Below are positions 24,773-36,764 of a DNA stretch of 64,000 nt, piece after piece. This DNA is from Trichoplax adhaerens (lineage: Eukaryota; Placozoa; Uniplacotomia; Trichoplacea; Trichoplacidae). Each line of letters starts with the position of its first letter. The first letter of the stretch is position 1. Under the pieces are notes generated by a model. That model did not search any database. It was not told the DNA's origin and saw only the letters and a program-made list of their open reading frames with translations. Made by a program: the position numbers and the translations under genes. Location: the NCBI RefSeq assembly GCF_000150275.1, contig NW_002060949.1:2973836-3037835 (forward strand). The letters are read 5' to 3'.

Positions 24773-26202
24773 ACGATCATAATTTATATTAAATTTTCTA
24801 TATTTAGACTACTTCTCGTACAATATTGTGCGCATCAAAATGTACGGTTGATGAAAATTGTATTATCTCAAATTCAAATAGAATGCCTGTAAAAAATATA
24901 ATATTAAGCCTTGGAAAATTTTTTAAAACTTTACTTCCGTGACCAATGACCATCCATCGCAATCGTTTACAGAGTAACTACATATTGTAGTAATTTAATC
25001 TAATCAAAGAAACAGCCAGACATAATTTATGATGCTTCAGGCTGTAACTATCATGACCTTTTACTGATAGCTTTTAGTAAATAAAGATTACTGTAAATGT
25101 TGAAATTTAAATGACAATATGTGGTTCCTTCCTGCGACTGAAAATTTATTTAACTTTAGACCTTTGCATTTTATCTAACTTATTTATGTTGGGAAGGTAT
25201 TATGAGATGAATCTGTTATATAAGTACACCTGCAATGTAATTCAGTAGGACTTGAATGAAGATATTCACCACAGTTGCAAATGCTTCAATTTAATCATAG
25301 TCCACTAATGGATGTTATTAATATAGCAAAGGTAAAGATCTACTTTTGTCTATACAATAAGACATGATGACGTAATTCTCATCAAGGTCACCTAGTGTAT
25401 ATTTTGAACTATTAATTTAGTTACAATGTATTGGAGGAAAGTTTGCTTCAGCTGTTAACAAGGAAGTCGATCAAGGACGTATGTGTGTGATTTGCAAATA
25501 CAAACATATGGCATCACGATTTATCTTTGCCTAGGGCTTTTCTCATCATTCAAAAAGTGATGCTAATGTTGCAGTGATCGGTGAGGTCAAGAAAATATAA
25601 CCCGTATATTCTGTATAAAGTATAAAGCAACTACGATGCAATTTTAAATAATCAACAGCACGGCTTTGTACGTATATGGTATACGACGTAAGTCACACAG
25701 ATGATACAATGAATGCAGAGTCGTACATGGCTCAATCAGCTTACCTAGTAAAGAGAGAATTTTCAGATGTCATATGATCCACTTTTATTCAAGGAATATT
25801 TTTAATCTTTGCCTCCAAAAATCGATACGAATGCATTCCTAATCCAAGAATTGCTTCACGAAATAGGGATACTATAAGAGCCCCTAAATATAAGTTGATT
25901 TTGAGTAGATTTTAAATCCTCTTCCTTACCCATCTCCTGCGCGTTAACTCAGTAAAAGTCTGAATTCAGTAGTAACCTGTTCTTAATTAGCAATCTTTCT
26001 CCTGGATAAAAATTCATATCACTTTCAGGAGATTATGTAAAATGTGGATAGTCCGACATCGAATGGTTCCGAGAAAATCGTTTATCTCTACAGTAAAAGA
26101 TTTCACGGTATCATGAAACAATGATACACAGATTTATCTCAATTATTTGCTCATCATATCAAAAGATTATCTAAGTCACTCATCAAAGAGTGATTGGTTA
26201 TC

Positions 26203-26227
26203 TACTGTACAGTACTGTACTGTACAA
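26203..26227. repeat. Small GTAC palindrome cluster
   Basis: Overlapping CTGTACAGTACTGTACTGTAC motifs of the family abundant at 19.8-20.1 kb and 30-31 kb, isolated in an otherwise unremarkable intergenic block. Confidence 0.75.
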
Positions 26228-28063
26228 TGTAAATTAAAATTCGCTTCGAATTTTTAGCTAAATGATACTGAACGTGTGATACTACAGCCAAAAAAATAAT
26301 AGTGTGGAAAATTATCCCGTGACCAAAGTGACGTATTTTTGTCTAACACGATAAAACCTCTAGCTGCATGCACCTTCACGGATATCGCAAGTCAAGTTTT
26401 TCTCCTATCAGTTGTAAGCTACTGACAAATTTATTTTACTGATACTTTATATTGGCCAAATCTTCTTTCGTTCAAGACATTGCATAGGTTTAATTTAATT
26501 AAACAAGGTCTCTATGGCGCATATTCATACAGAGTATAAAATGATTTTAGATTAACCTGTAAAGTTTAGGATAGCAAGTGACTTGTAGTGCTTAAATTTG
26601 CAAGTTGTATACGATCAGTACGAGTAACACTACGAATTTGAATCCAGCTGGATAGACATTTTAATTGAACTAGTCAGTGATAACTGAAGATGAATCAATT
26701 CGATTTACTATGCGCATATATATACGAAGTAACAAGATTTTGAACTCATAAACGTAATCGTTTAAATCCGGTCTGATTATTGCCGTTTACTGTCAGGATG
26801 TGGATTGGAGGAAAACAAGGGTTGAGTAGTTCCGGTTACCAGTGAATAGCTTTGAGGATATTTTCCAACAGTATTCACTGTCTGTAAAATTACTGTATGT
26901 TCTTATCAAAATAGACACATTAGAACCTCTTTTATATATCGAAATACTTATACTTTATTGGTCAGCTTTCCGGGTTAAACGATTGGCTGAAAACATATAC
27001 AGTATATATCGTTTAATACCGTACTGTTATTACATTATATTGCTATTTTAAAGATAAGATTGATATTATTAATATTACAGTACTTCCAGTAGCTGTTACA
27101 ATTCGGGTGAGATATTATAGTACAAAATGTTAATAAGGCGAAAATAAAAGATCATTTAGTTGACATTTGCAGTTAATATATTTTCTATCGGGTGAAAACG
27201 TTAAGTTATATTCGTATAATGTCCATAATATAGTGTACTGCACTGGCAAGTAGACAACAAATACATAAAAACTCCATCTTTTTGTGTTATCAACAAAGTT
27301 CCGCATCGGCGCTACTTGTAAATAATGATTACTGCAATAAATAATTTGGTAACAAGTATAGCAATTTATAGTTGTTATTACCACTGGATTAGACCGAGTG
27401 CAGTACAAGAACTTCCAAAGGACTCTTTGCCCTTAATTTAAACATATCCATCTTAAATTTAATCGGTATGTCAACTGGAGTAAAAGTAGTGTGGCTAAAA
27501 AATAAGATCGATAGCAGTTAAAAGCAAAGAAAAAAAAATAGTACTCACTGCTTTACATGATACTAGCTAAATATACTCGTGGAATCGGGATTAATAAAAT
27601 TCGAATTTCATGTTTATTAATGCTGAATTCATATGCTGTAGGATAATCGTATGCCAAGATACTGATCAATCATTATTCTTTGTGAACGGCGTCATACATT
27701 AATTATTACAAACGTATAATGGGCAAAAGAGCCTATTTTATAAGTTTATCATCGAATAAATCAAAAATATTTACAAAATAAGAGTACGGAATTAATCAGT
27801 ATCCTGGATCTTCTTAACCAATATAAATATAGTGGATAAAAGTGGTGCGTTCCGCAACGTTTATGGAGGGATAGTTCTTATGTGCAATCTTCAGTACCAC
27901 ATCCAAACCAAGTAGTCCAGTAGCGTGAATATATTTTTCAATTAGTACTATCTCTATTCGTGTAACACGAAACTGAGATTCAAATGTTACCAGTTTGGTT
28001 CCTATCCATACAGTATACCGTAGTATGGAATGGCATAAAACTTGTGAACGCTTCGGTAATCTA

Positions 28064-28882
28064 TTATTGTGGCAGTGAAATATGGCAACCAGCACCGACG
28101 TGTTGTAAAATTTGTTCTTTTATGGCACAAATTTCTTTTCGTAAGGTTTCGACAGTAGAAGTTAACTTATTATTTTCGCATTTCAATTCTTTGACCCTAT
28201 CTTGAAGATCTTTCTCTTTTTCTAGCTTTCGTTTACGACAGCGTGAAGCAGCCAGTCGATTTCTTTCTCTTTTTCTCTCTTTTTTAACCCATTCCTGTTC
28301 TTCTAAATCAATTTGCGGTAACGCATTGGAAGCGACCGGTACAATCTGGGATTTTTCATCTTTTACGGAAGAATTGGGTAACATGTTGATAGCGTAATTA
28401 TTATTGGCAAAAGTGTTGGAGCTTTGGGTAACCGCTATCATGGGAGTCGAGTTGATAGCATGTTGGGTAGATATACCGCTAGTACGAGTTAAGGGTACCA
28501 CAACCTGTGCTTCACTGAGGCTTTTTTTCTCGGCGTCATAGGCAGTGGCTAATCTTTGGGCGTAATCATTTCGCGTTCCATGCTTACATAAATCCCCATT
28601 TAAAAAGCAACCAGAGGGCGTAGGAGTAGTTATGGCGCCATGTTGCTCGATGATTAAACGTTCCAGTTCTGGTGATGCCAATTGCAGCATGTTTAAATCA
28701 GGTGTAGTTAGCGTACATTCGTTATTACTTTTGAGTAAAGCGGCACTTTTCTTTTTAGGCAAACTTTCTAGGTTCAACTGCATTTTGCCTTTGTCGGTAG
28801 CGCCACCTCCGAAACTGAAGTCGTTGCTATACATAACGTTTTCGTCAGAATACAAGGAGTCACTTGCAGTCCAATGATCCAT
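28064..28882 (-). CDS. JUN: Jun-family bZIP transcription factor, intronless
   Basis: AP-1 subunit of 272 residues in one exon, as is usual for animal jun genes. The N-terminal part has a delta-domain-like JNK docking stretch (KGKMQLNLESL) followed by TTPDLNMLQLASPELERLII and ITTPTPS. These match the JNK phosphoacceptor region of c-Jun: TP replaces human Ser63-Pro, while Ser73-Pro and the Thr91/93 cluster are kept. The C-terminal bZIP has basic region ERNRLAASRCRKRKLEK, with the redox-sensitive Cys, then a leucine zipper, and ends GAGCHISLPQ, slightly shorter than the human tail. Immediately before the basic region, human c-Jun has a GSK3/FBXW7 degron (PPLSPIDMES); here the aligned stretch is ALPQIDLEEQ with no phosphorylatable residue. 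Start ATG 28882. Flanked by long gene-poor DNA. Confidence 0.97.
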   Translation of the reverse strand: MDHWTASDSLYSDENVMYSNDFSFGGGATDKGKMQLNLESLPKKKSAALLKSNNECTLTTPDLNMLQLASPELERLIIEQHGAITTPTPSGCFLNGDLCKHGTRNDYAQRLATAYDAEKKSLSEAQVVVPLTRTSGISTQHAINSTPMIAVTQSSNTFANNNYAINMLPNSSVKDEKSQIVPVASNALPQIDLEEQEWVKKERKRERNRLAASRCRKRKLEKEKDLQDRVKELKCENNKLTSTVETLRKEICAIKEQILQHVGAGCHISLPQ

Positions 28883-29165
28883 AATAAGAAGAAAATTTCT
28901 ATAAAGTTAAATTTGCGGTTAGAAAGTTCACGATCTAAACATCTCTAGCCACATAGGTGCAATAAAATGAGTCATCAATAGTAGTACAAGTCTATCTATC
29001 TATCTTCTATCGACGATAACAGGTATACTGTAAACGTACAAACCTCGAAATAAAGCTAGTACTGTACCAGTGTGTTCAAGCAGTAAATCCAATAGAACAT
29101 TCGTGTACTTAGATCCTCACCGCAAGATCGGTATGATTCAACTGAGGTTTTAGTTCGTCTGTCGC

Positions 29166-29175
29166 GTTTTTATAA
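29166..29175 (-). promoter_or_regulatory. TATA box of JUN
   Basis: On the minus strand this reads TTATAAAAAC followed by GCGACAG, a strong TATA match about 285 bp upstream of the start codon, implying a 5' UTR of roughly 250 nt. Confidence 0.6.
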
Positions 29176-29233
29176 GTTCATCCCGTTACTTTTTTTGGAA
29201 CGGATTCCATTGTGATACCATTAGAGAGCGCTG

Positions 29234-29238
29234 ATTGG
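29234..29238 (-). promoter_or_regulatory. CCAAT box upstream of JUN
   Basis: ATTGG on the plus strand (CCAAT on the coding strand, context AACCAATCAGCG), about 60 bp upstream of the TATA box. This is a typical NF-Y spacing, and the flanks agree with the NF-Y consensus CCAATCA. Confidence 0.6.
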
Positions 29239-29257
29239 TTTACCTTTCAACGGGGGT

Positions 29258-29265
29258 TTACGTCA
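29258..29265 (-). promoter_or_regulatory. CRE/AP-1-like element upstream of JUN
   Basis: TGACGTAA on the coding strand (context GGGGTGACGTAAACC), 20 bp further upstream than the CCAAT box. It is a CRE/ATF-Jun half-consensus of the kind through which vertebrate c-jun is autoregulated. Confidence 0.6.
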
Positions 29266-29329
29266 CCCCAGTCCAGCATAACAGGCTCTGTCGCATGCTG
29301 ACACTACCTGACAATTTCTACTACAGTAT

Positions 29330-29582
29330 GGTAATGTACTATACAGTACAGTAGTCTGTCTAGTGCAGCATTTTTAGCAATGGACATTGTTCTTGGTGAT
29401 TATCATTCTTTCGATTATTTATTATTATTTATTTATTTATTGTTGCGAGCTGCATACTGTAGCGTAGTAGCGTACAATGTACTTTGCCAGGTGTGAATCA
29501 ATCGTAGTGTCCAGTATTCCTACTACTGTATAGTGGACTGTACACCATGCAGAGCAGTGCACCGTACTGTACTACTGTACTA
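29330..29582. repeat. GTAC repeats and ATT/ATTT microsatellite upstream of JUN
   Basis: Contains scattered ACTGTAC/GTACAGTAC motifs (about 29335-29352 and 29523-29582) and an ATT/ATTT simple repeat at about 29414-29441. No coding signal. Confidence 0.6.
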
Positions 29583-29640
29583 CTCTACGCCACTGGCTGC
29601 TGCATTTGTAACCAATGTTTTTGCATATTGTGCTGTATTG

Positions 29641-29660
29641 CTAGTGCCGGCGGGCACTAG
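29641..29660. repeat. Short perfect GC-rich hairpin
   Basis: CTAGTGCC (29641-29648) and GGCACTAG (29653-29660) are exact reverse complements around a GGCG loop. The GC content is unusual for the surroundings. Function unknown. Confidence 0.6.
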
Positions 29661-30057
29661 TCTAGACCAGGCCATCCGACTAAATTTGAACTTCTTACTG
29701 TAAGGGTCTCTAGTTTACAGTACTGCATTGTACTTTAAAGTAAGACTTTTAAAAAGCCCGACCTCCCGCAGGTGTACAACGCAGCTTATCACCCTATAAA
29801 ATTGTAGCCTGTCCACTAGTCATGACTGCACTGTCACTCAGTGCTGCACCTGGACATGCTTTTTAAATTGAATTTTCACCTTATAAAGTGCAAAGAATTG
29901 AAAAAGGAGTATTTGACAGCACTTTACAGACAATATAAAACATCTTAATTAGCTAATTAGGATTGATCACTGCACCTTAATACCTGTAATATTTTACATG
30001 TCTAAGATCGCGTTAATAATCCGATAGCATTATTGCTAGGCTCCATTCTGAGAATCT

Positions 30058-30178
30058 GAGTACTGTACACTATACTGTACAGTGTACTGTACAGTACTGT
30101 ACTGTACCCGCTTTCACTCTGTACTGTACAGTATACAGTACTGTACCTGTACTGTTCTGTACAGTACAGTACAGTACG
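30058..30178. repeat. Dense GTAC palindrome array
   Basis: About 120 bp made almost entirely of TACTGTACAGTA-type units in both relative phases, interrupted by CCCGCTTTCACTC. One of the densest copies of the family. Non-coding. Confidence 0.88.
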
Positions 30179-31227
30179 TTGCTGCTCTTAGTTACTCTGG
30201 TGAACTTCAAAATTTTAAACAATGCTTTATTATGACGTTTTATTTACCGTTAAAATAAAAGAAAGAATAGAACAAAAATTAATTAATTAATTATCAGAAT
30301 AGAACGTCAACGTCAGCGATTGTGACGTCATTCTCACAAGGCTAATACTCTACTTTATTACAGCTAAACTACAGTAGTGTAATGTAATTCAGAGTAATTC
30401 AGATGAGATGAGTAGTTTCAGGTAGTTTAAAGTGAGTGAAAGGTAATGTACTTACAGTTAAAAATACCTAGAAGGTAAAAGGCACCACATGCTGTACTTA
30501 CAGCTCGTAGAGGAATAGGCATCCCGTCGCTTTTGTGCTTAGGACTGAATTCATACGCGCACAATAGCATAAACCCTACTGACTATAGCCTACTACATAT
30601 GGATATATTACGCTGTTGTGCTACAACTCTCGTTTTTGCATTTTTATTGCCAATATTCTCTGTGTAAATCCGCTGTTACGAATCCATACTGACAAGGTAT
30701 TAAGTATACTGTATATATGCTTTGTCTATTACTGCAATATTTACAGTTTGTTTTTATTAGTGTCCCCTCAAATAGTTCTGCGCTACTAACACAAATAGTA
30801 CTAGAATTATAAAATTGCTGTTTTATTAGAAAGCACTTTACCCCGCCCACTTTTGGAATTTTCTGACACTAACCTTTTCATCTGCCTTTTGTGCTATTTT
30901 AGGATGTCTTCCATATATGGGCAATAAGATTTGTCGCCTTCTACTAAATAGTACAGTGTACGTAGACACTTTATATAAGGGTATCATGTTATTGTAGCTT
31001 AAAAATAGATTGAAAGTAAAAATATCTACGGGTATTAATAGAATTTATGAGTATACAATCGAAAATCGGTAGGCATTTATTTTTAAAATAATATAATTAA
31101 TGAACACTTCCCCAATACCAATACAAACACACACCATAAATATACTCCTTCTATATATATCTACTACTGCTACGCATCTACCATATGTCGGATTAAAATG
31201 GATCAGATAAAAAAAGGGTGTGCCGTT

Positions 31228-31380
31228 GTACAGTACAGTACTTTACTAGTCAGTTACACTACAGTACAGTACAGTACATACTGTAACTTTACAGTACTGT
31301 AGTGTACTGTACACTGTACTGTACAGTACAGGTAGCACGGGTTGTCCTGTACAGTACTGTACAGTGCACTACTACAGTGT
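31228..31380. repeat. GTAC palindrome array with imperfect long hairpin
   Basis: Repeats of CAGTACAGTA/ACTGTACTGT. Within it, 31299-31332 and 31346-31372 form an imperfect inverted repeat (about 27 bp paired, with small internal gaps) around a 13-nt GC-rich loop at 31333-31345. The 108-codon plus-strand frame starting at 31302 is a translation of this repeat and its flank, not a gene. Confidence 0.8.
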
Positions 31381-34300
31381 ATAGTACTGTTGGTACGCGT
31401 ACGCGTGGCTGTGTTGATTTGTGTTACTATAGTAATCCAGCAACATTGCGCTTTGTAGCATGTACAGTACAGTGTTTATACTGTATTGTATTGCACTGTG
31501 CTCGGTCTAAGCTGCATTGCTTACTGGGGTTACCTACTGCCAGTAACCACCTTAAGTTAATCATCATGCTGTGGACCGGAGACTACAGTTGTACAATGTA
31601 CAGTCCGCTACTAATTAAAATAAAATGAATAAAAAAAGAAGGAAAAAGAGGGACGGAAGCGATCGTTCATTTGTAGTAAAATGTGGAGGCCGATTATTTT
31701 ACTGATCATTTCAACTGTATCGCATGTCTGCAACGGTCGACTATGCTGTCCACGATTGACATCCAATTAATCCAAAATAGCTTCTAATTAGAACAGCCGG
31801 AAAATTGATTAGCCTCTATATTATTTTGCACTGAAGGCCGCCTTCCGCCCCTTCCTCTCTTCCTTTATTTTAGTACAGTACTCCCTCCTATGGTACACAA
31901 TTTTCGCGTAAAAGGGGATAACGGGTAGTAATTTTTACAACAATATATCCACACGTTTTGCAGTATTTTCCCATATTACTTACAAATACAATATACTTTA
32001 AATAGCGTATATGTATAATTTAATTAATTAAATTTAGGTCATCATGAGCTAATTAAAGTGATTGTGACATGTAGTAGTTTATGACTGCATCTAGAACAAA
32101 ACGAAAGTATATTATTGTGTTGCTTGAATAATAATACACTAATTTAAAGTACTATTAGATAGTTTACATGTATACCAGTGTGCTGCATTGGAGCAGCGCT
32201 ATACTGTACAATACTATACGGTATAGCGGTTTCGATGTTCTATCATTGAAAGCCGGATCTGATGTGCGAGCCACTTTAAATGCAATCATATCCAATAGCT
32301 ATTAAATTATATAACATGAGATCATTCAGTTAGCATTAAATGATGTATTCTATGCTGCACCATGCAGCAAACTTACAATCCCCTGGTGAAATACCTGCCT
32401 TATACATTAATGCTATATAATGTAACAGTAATATTTCTACGGACAATCATACCCGGCAGGCACTAAGTTATACTGCATAGGATAGTTATTAAGCTTATAC
32501 CTGAGTCATTTAATTTTCGTAATGATGTACGTATTTCATGATATTTAGTAGTTTATCAAACCCTTCGTGAAAGATATAGTCTTGTACATGAATCCAATAT
32601 TAATGTATTTACAGTAGAGATATTGAATATAACGTCTATACATTTCCAGTCGAATCATCTAACATTAATATATATGTATTAGACGGAAGTAATTAAACAT
32701 TAGTACATTAAATAAGGCATAAATTAAATTTTATAGTTAAGTAAAATAAAAGCATACAATACTGTAAATATGGTAATTTAGGCATCTATCCGATAGTAAA
32801 GATTATCTATATACATACAATTGCGAAATCAATGCTATTATAGGGGTAATAGTAACGCGGTAAAGGCATACGGAGTGAATAATTACTTCGATTGATTCAT
32901 AGATATGGCAGTCCTGCACATATAATAAGCATTAGAGCCATAAGCTATTCATACCAGTATCTACACCACAAAATATAAGGGAATTCATACTTCAGCACTA
33001 TCACAAACGGGTGGTTTTATTAACTTTTCACTTCAAAGGTTATTTTATGATTCTAATGAATCCGTAATGACACTACGTTTCACATTTGCAGTGCAGATCT
33101 TTTAGATGTTGGGATATACGTACTCTATCACTTTCGATATTAATAAACTACATACAATAAAGTTAACGTTTGAATTATTTCGGTATGTTCAAAATTTTAG
33201 ATTGTTTTGATGCTATAGCATAACATTCTAAGGAGCACTTATTAAGCATTACAATCTATACAAATGCATGCCAACTACATATTTTAATATGACCTGAACG
33301 AAGTTAATCAAAATTTAAAAGCAATGAGCTTGTGCTACAAAATAATGGTATATTTTCTTGTCAATGCTTTTGTAAATTTATTTATATCTTGCTTATAGTG
33401 TATTCGTAACATTTCTAAATCATTTAAGGATTTGTGAATCACGGCTAATATTCGTCTATTTACAAAAATGTATAGCAGCATAATTCCAACATGCCATCAT
33501 AGCTGCTAATATGTCAATGCATTACATAATGCTAGCAAATAACTAAAATATCGATCACAATATCACATCGTTTAAGAAATTTTTACACATCCGTGTGTAT
33601 GCATTTGATATTTTAGTATTAGAAATATTTTAAAATTACTATGATTTGTTACTATCGGGGAAATGATTTAGATAGTAGATCGTCATATTTTCTCAATTTC
33701 AACATAATTAGACAAAATATGAAAATGTACTACAGTGCTGTGCTAAACTCGGAGTATATAGTAAGTATATGAACATCACTATAAATCATATACCTGATAT
33801 CGTATACAGTATAAACATCACTAATACATGTTAGTATATAAATTAAGAAAAAGTTTTCCATAAACTGAATTGATCACAGAATAAAAACGAACGTCATAGT
33901 TTTATAGCTTGCAAGGTGTGATGACTTATTGAGCATTGCTTGGTGTCATCATTTATCGTATTTTAGATTTAATTTATTGCTGATCCCGTAACAGCAACGG
34001 AGCTTATAGCCACAAAATGATCATATCCATTAGTAATAATAATCTTTAGATGGGTTATTGGACTATTCACCTGCATCAAATTATTAAGATAAAATTCGTA
34101 TTAAGTTTCTTATTAAGCACAAACTGAGAAAGCCTTCCAATCTCTTGATAATGATAATGATGGCTTCTATTCATGCGAATGTTATGTGAACACTGACTTA
34201 TTTTTAACAGTGCTTTAGTGAAGTAGCGGAAACGATAGGTAGCCTTTGATAATTACTTACCTGTATATTTTCGGTAACATTTTCGTTCTCCTTTCTCTCT

Positions 34301-36764
34301 ATTTCTGATAGAATTCAAAAATTTTTCATATGTTACAATAATATACAAGTAGTTGTAAGATATTAAATTTGAGGGCTATTGTGAGATACGATCCTGCACA
34401 GTTATCGCATGCATGATTATTCGTATATCCTGAAATTTTCCTTCATACCTTTAGAACAGATTTGCTCAAAGTCAGTAGGCTTGGAATTTATACCCTTGTA
34501 GATCTCCAAAGTCTTAACTTAGAAAATAAATATGATTTTACAAATTGTGCTAGTTATAGTGATACGGCAGTTAATACAATTCCTTAGACTATTTTAAAAT
34601 CATTACTGTATCACTATATCATTACAATATGATGCTTTGTTGAGAATTACATACGTTCCTTCACTTTGATATATTGCAATACACAAATCACATTAGAGAT
34701 ACTGCACATATTGGCAATTTTAATAGGGTAAACGAGATTACTACAAACATTGAGGGAATTTAAGGGAATTTTGCTAAAAAAGGGCATCAATCTCGTACAA
34801 GAACAGTATTCTTTTGTGAGTTGCCTACAAAATGCTTCTTTAGTTATGCAGATTAGTTATAATTTCATCTACATTGGTATCGACTTCAGCTCATTTCACA
34901 ATTATGTGTTAAATAACTTATTTTATTTAGCCCTTTACATACTATTGACTCCTTGAATGCTAACAGTATCGGCATTGACTTTCGCAGGGAAGCTAACGAT
35001 AAATTCTTGCGGATATAAGCCAGTGGTAACCCAAAAGGTTTGCGGATCGCTAGAGATTCGAGAGAAATATTACATGTAAATAGACAAAGTACCTTTGTGC
35101 AGTCATAACCTTTCAAAAATATGCTCTGCTATTGGACAATGCAATTATACATAAGTATATATACATGATTTGCTAATAACTATAATTGTTTACAGTAGAT
35201 GATTGAACACATACGGTACAGGATGATATAAAGAATAATTGCGACATAAAATGCGGTGTAAACTGCGTTGGCTTGCTTTACTAGCATGATAAAAAATTTA
35301 GGATTATAACTTCTGTCAATACAAATCAATACAAATATTGAATAATTATAATTATTTAGTGTTTCTTGTAAGTAAACTTATACTAAAAATGAATAGAAAA
35401 ATTATCTTTTCTTATAATTTGCTGCCACTGTGCATAACTGCACATGAGATCATAAAATCCGACCAGTTTGATTAATAGTGTAAATTACATTGCAGAATGA
35501 AGTAACAAAATTAAGTATTGAAATAATATTTTAATACTATAGAATAGACTATAAATGCCTTCGAAATGTGAACAAGAGAATAAGAGGTCCGTGTGACTGT
35601 CTGTTTATTATAATCACATTACAACTACACTAAACCGGTAACATCTTGCAATATGTGGTATGCCACATTCTAGAGATATCTAACTTCTACAGTATGAAGA
35701 CATAGACGGCTGTGATGATTAGAATTTAAACTGTTTAATACTATATTATTTCAGATTCGTTGATGCTTATATCAATAATCAAAAGTTATTACTCTCTGTA
35801 ATCTGTATCTCAGCACGTAAGGTGACTACTATATGAGGAGATTGAAAATATCCGATAGAACTTTACTGTTCCGTTTGAATATAAGTTCTAGAAATGACTA
35901 TCATTGTTTAAAGGTTTATACTTGCACTTTTTAATTGATATGCTATAACATAGCAGATTATTATACACAAGTTATCAAATTTTACATAGATATATGAAAT
36001 AGTAAGTCACTGACTCATTTACTATACTGTTTTGCTCAAGATTTGATTAAATAAACATCTATGATATCAAAACTTTGATACTTTATAAATTCAATACGGA
36101 CATTTATGTCATTAAACTTCATGCTATATCTTTAAAGTTATATTCTAATGGACTGGAATACGTTCAACGAGTCATACCATGGACTATTGAAATAATGTCT
36201 TTAGTAATCTATCGTTATCACTAATATGGCGTACATCGTGCATATACAGTATAACAAGTATGACAGTAGTCAGTTGGTTACCATAGTGATTTCTCCATAC
36301 TAGCACTTAAAATCTACATCCAATTGACCGAAAAATCAAGCAGGATGAAATTGTGTGGAAACTACTGTAACATACTCGTATAATCCTTCTTAATACATGC
36401 AATATGTTCTAGTCCTGATACCGAATATTTTAAAAATCATCCGGCATTTTCTAATTATAATAAATAAAGATAAAAATAGTTAATGCCGTACGAGCTCTAT
36501 TACAGTAATTTACATTATCGTATTTGTGCACATGAATGGATAATAAGATCAAAAAAATTGACGCACAGAAGGAGTCTGAGATTAGTAGTGTATTTTTGTA
36601 TTATCATAACTTTAAATTTAGTTTTACCCATCTATCATATTTTCAGGAGGAAAGCCATCATCACTGGAAGTGGCTAGAATGACGGATACACCAGCCGACG
36701 ACAAAGCTAAGTTAGCCATATTGCATGCATCTAATTATTTAATTTGAGCCCGTAGTGTAATACT

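Larger units (their letters stand above)
21717..28063. other. Gene-poor AT-rich block, about 6.3 kb, between EEF1E1 and JUN
   Basis: No open frame with recognisable protein character on either strand; the frames at 26842-27051 and 27130-27408 look like chance. Contents I can name are a small GTAC palindrome cluster at about 26203-26227, an AT-rich inverted repeat at 24732-24772 and the expected 3' UTR of JUN at the right end. The block stands out against the close packing of the other genes. It could hold JUN regulatory elements or non-coding RNAs, but nothing in the sequence alone proves that. Confidence 0.55.

Noticed and set aside
31302-31628. 108-codon plus-strand frame beginning with repeated Tyr-Cys-Thr
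   Set aside because: Its first third is the GTAC array and the rest shows no domain or splice context.
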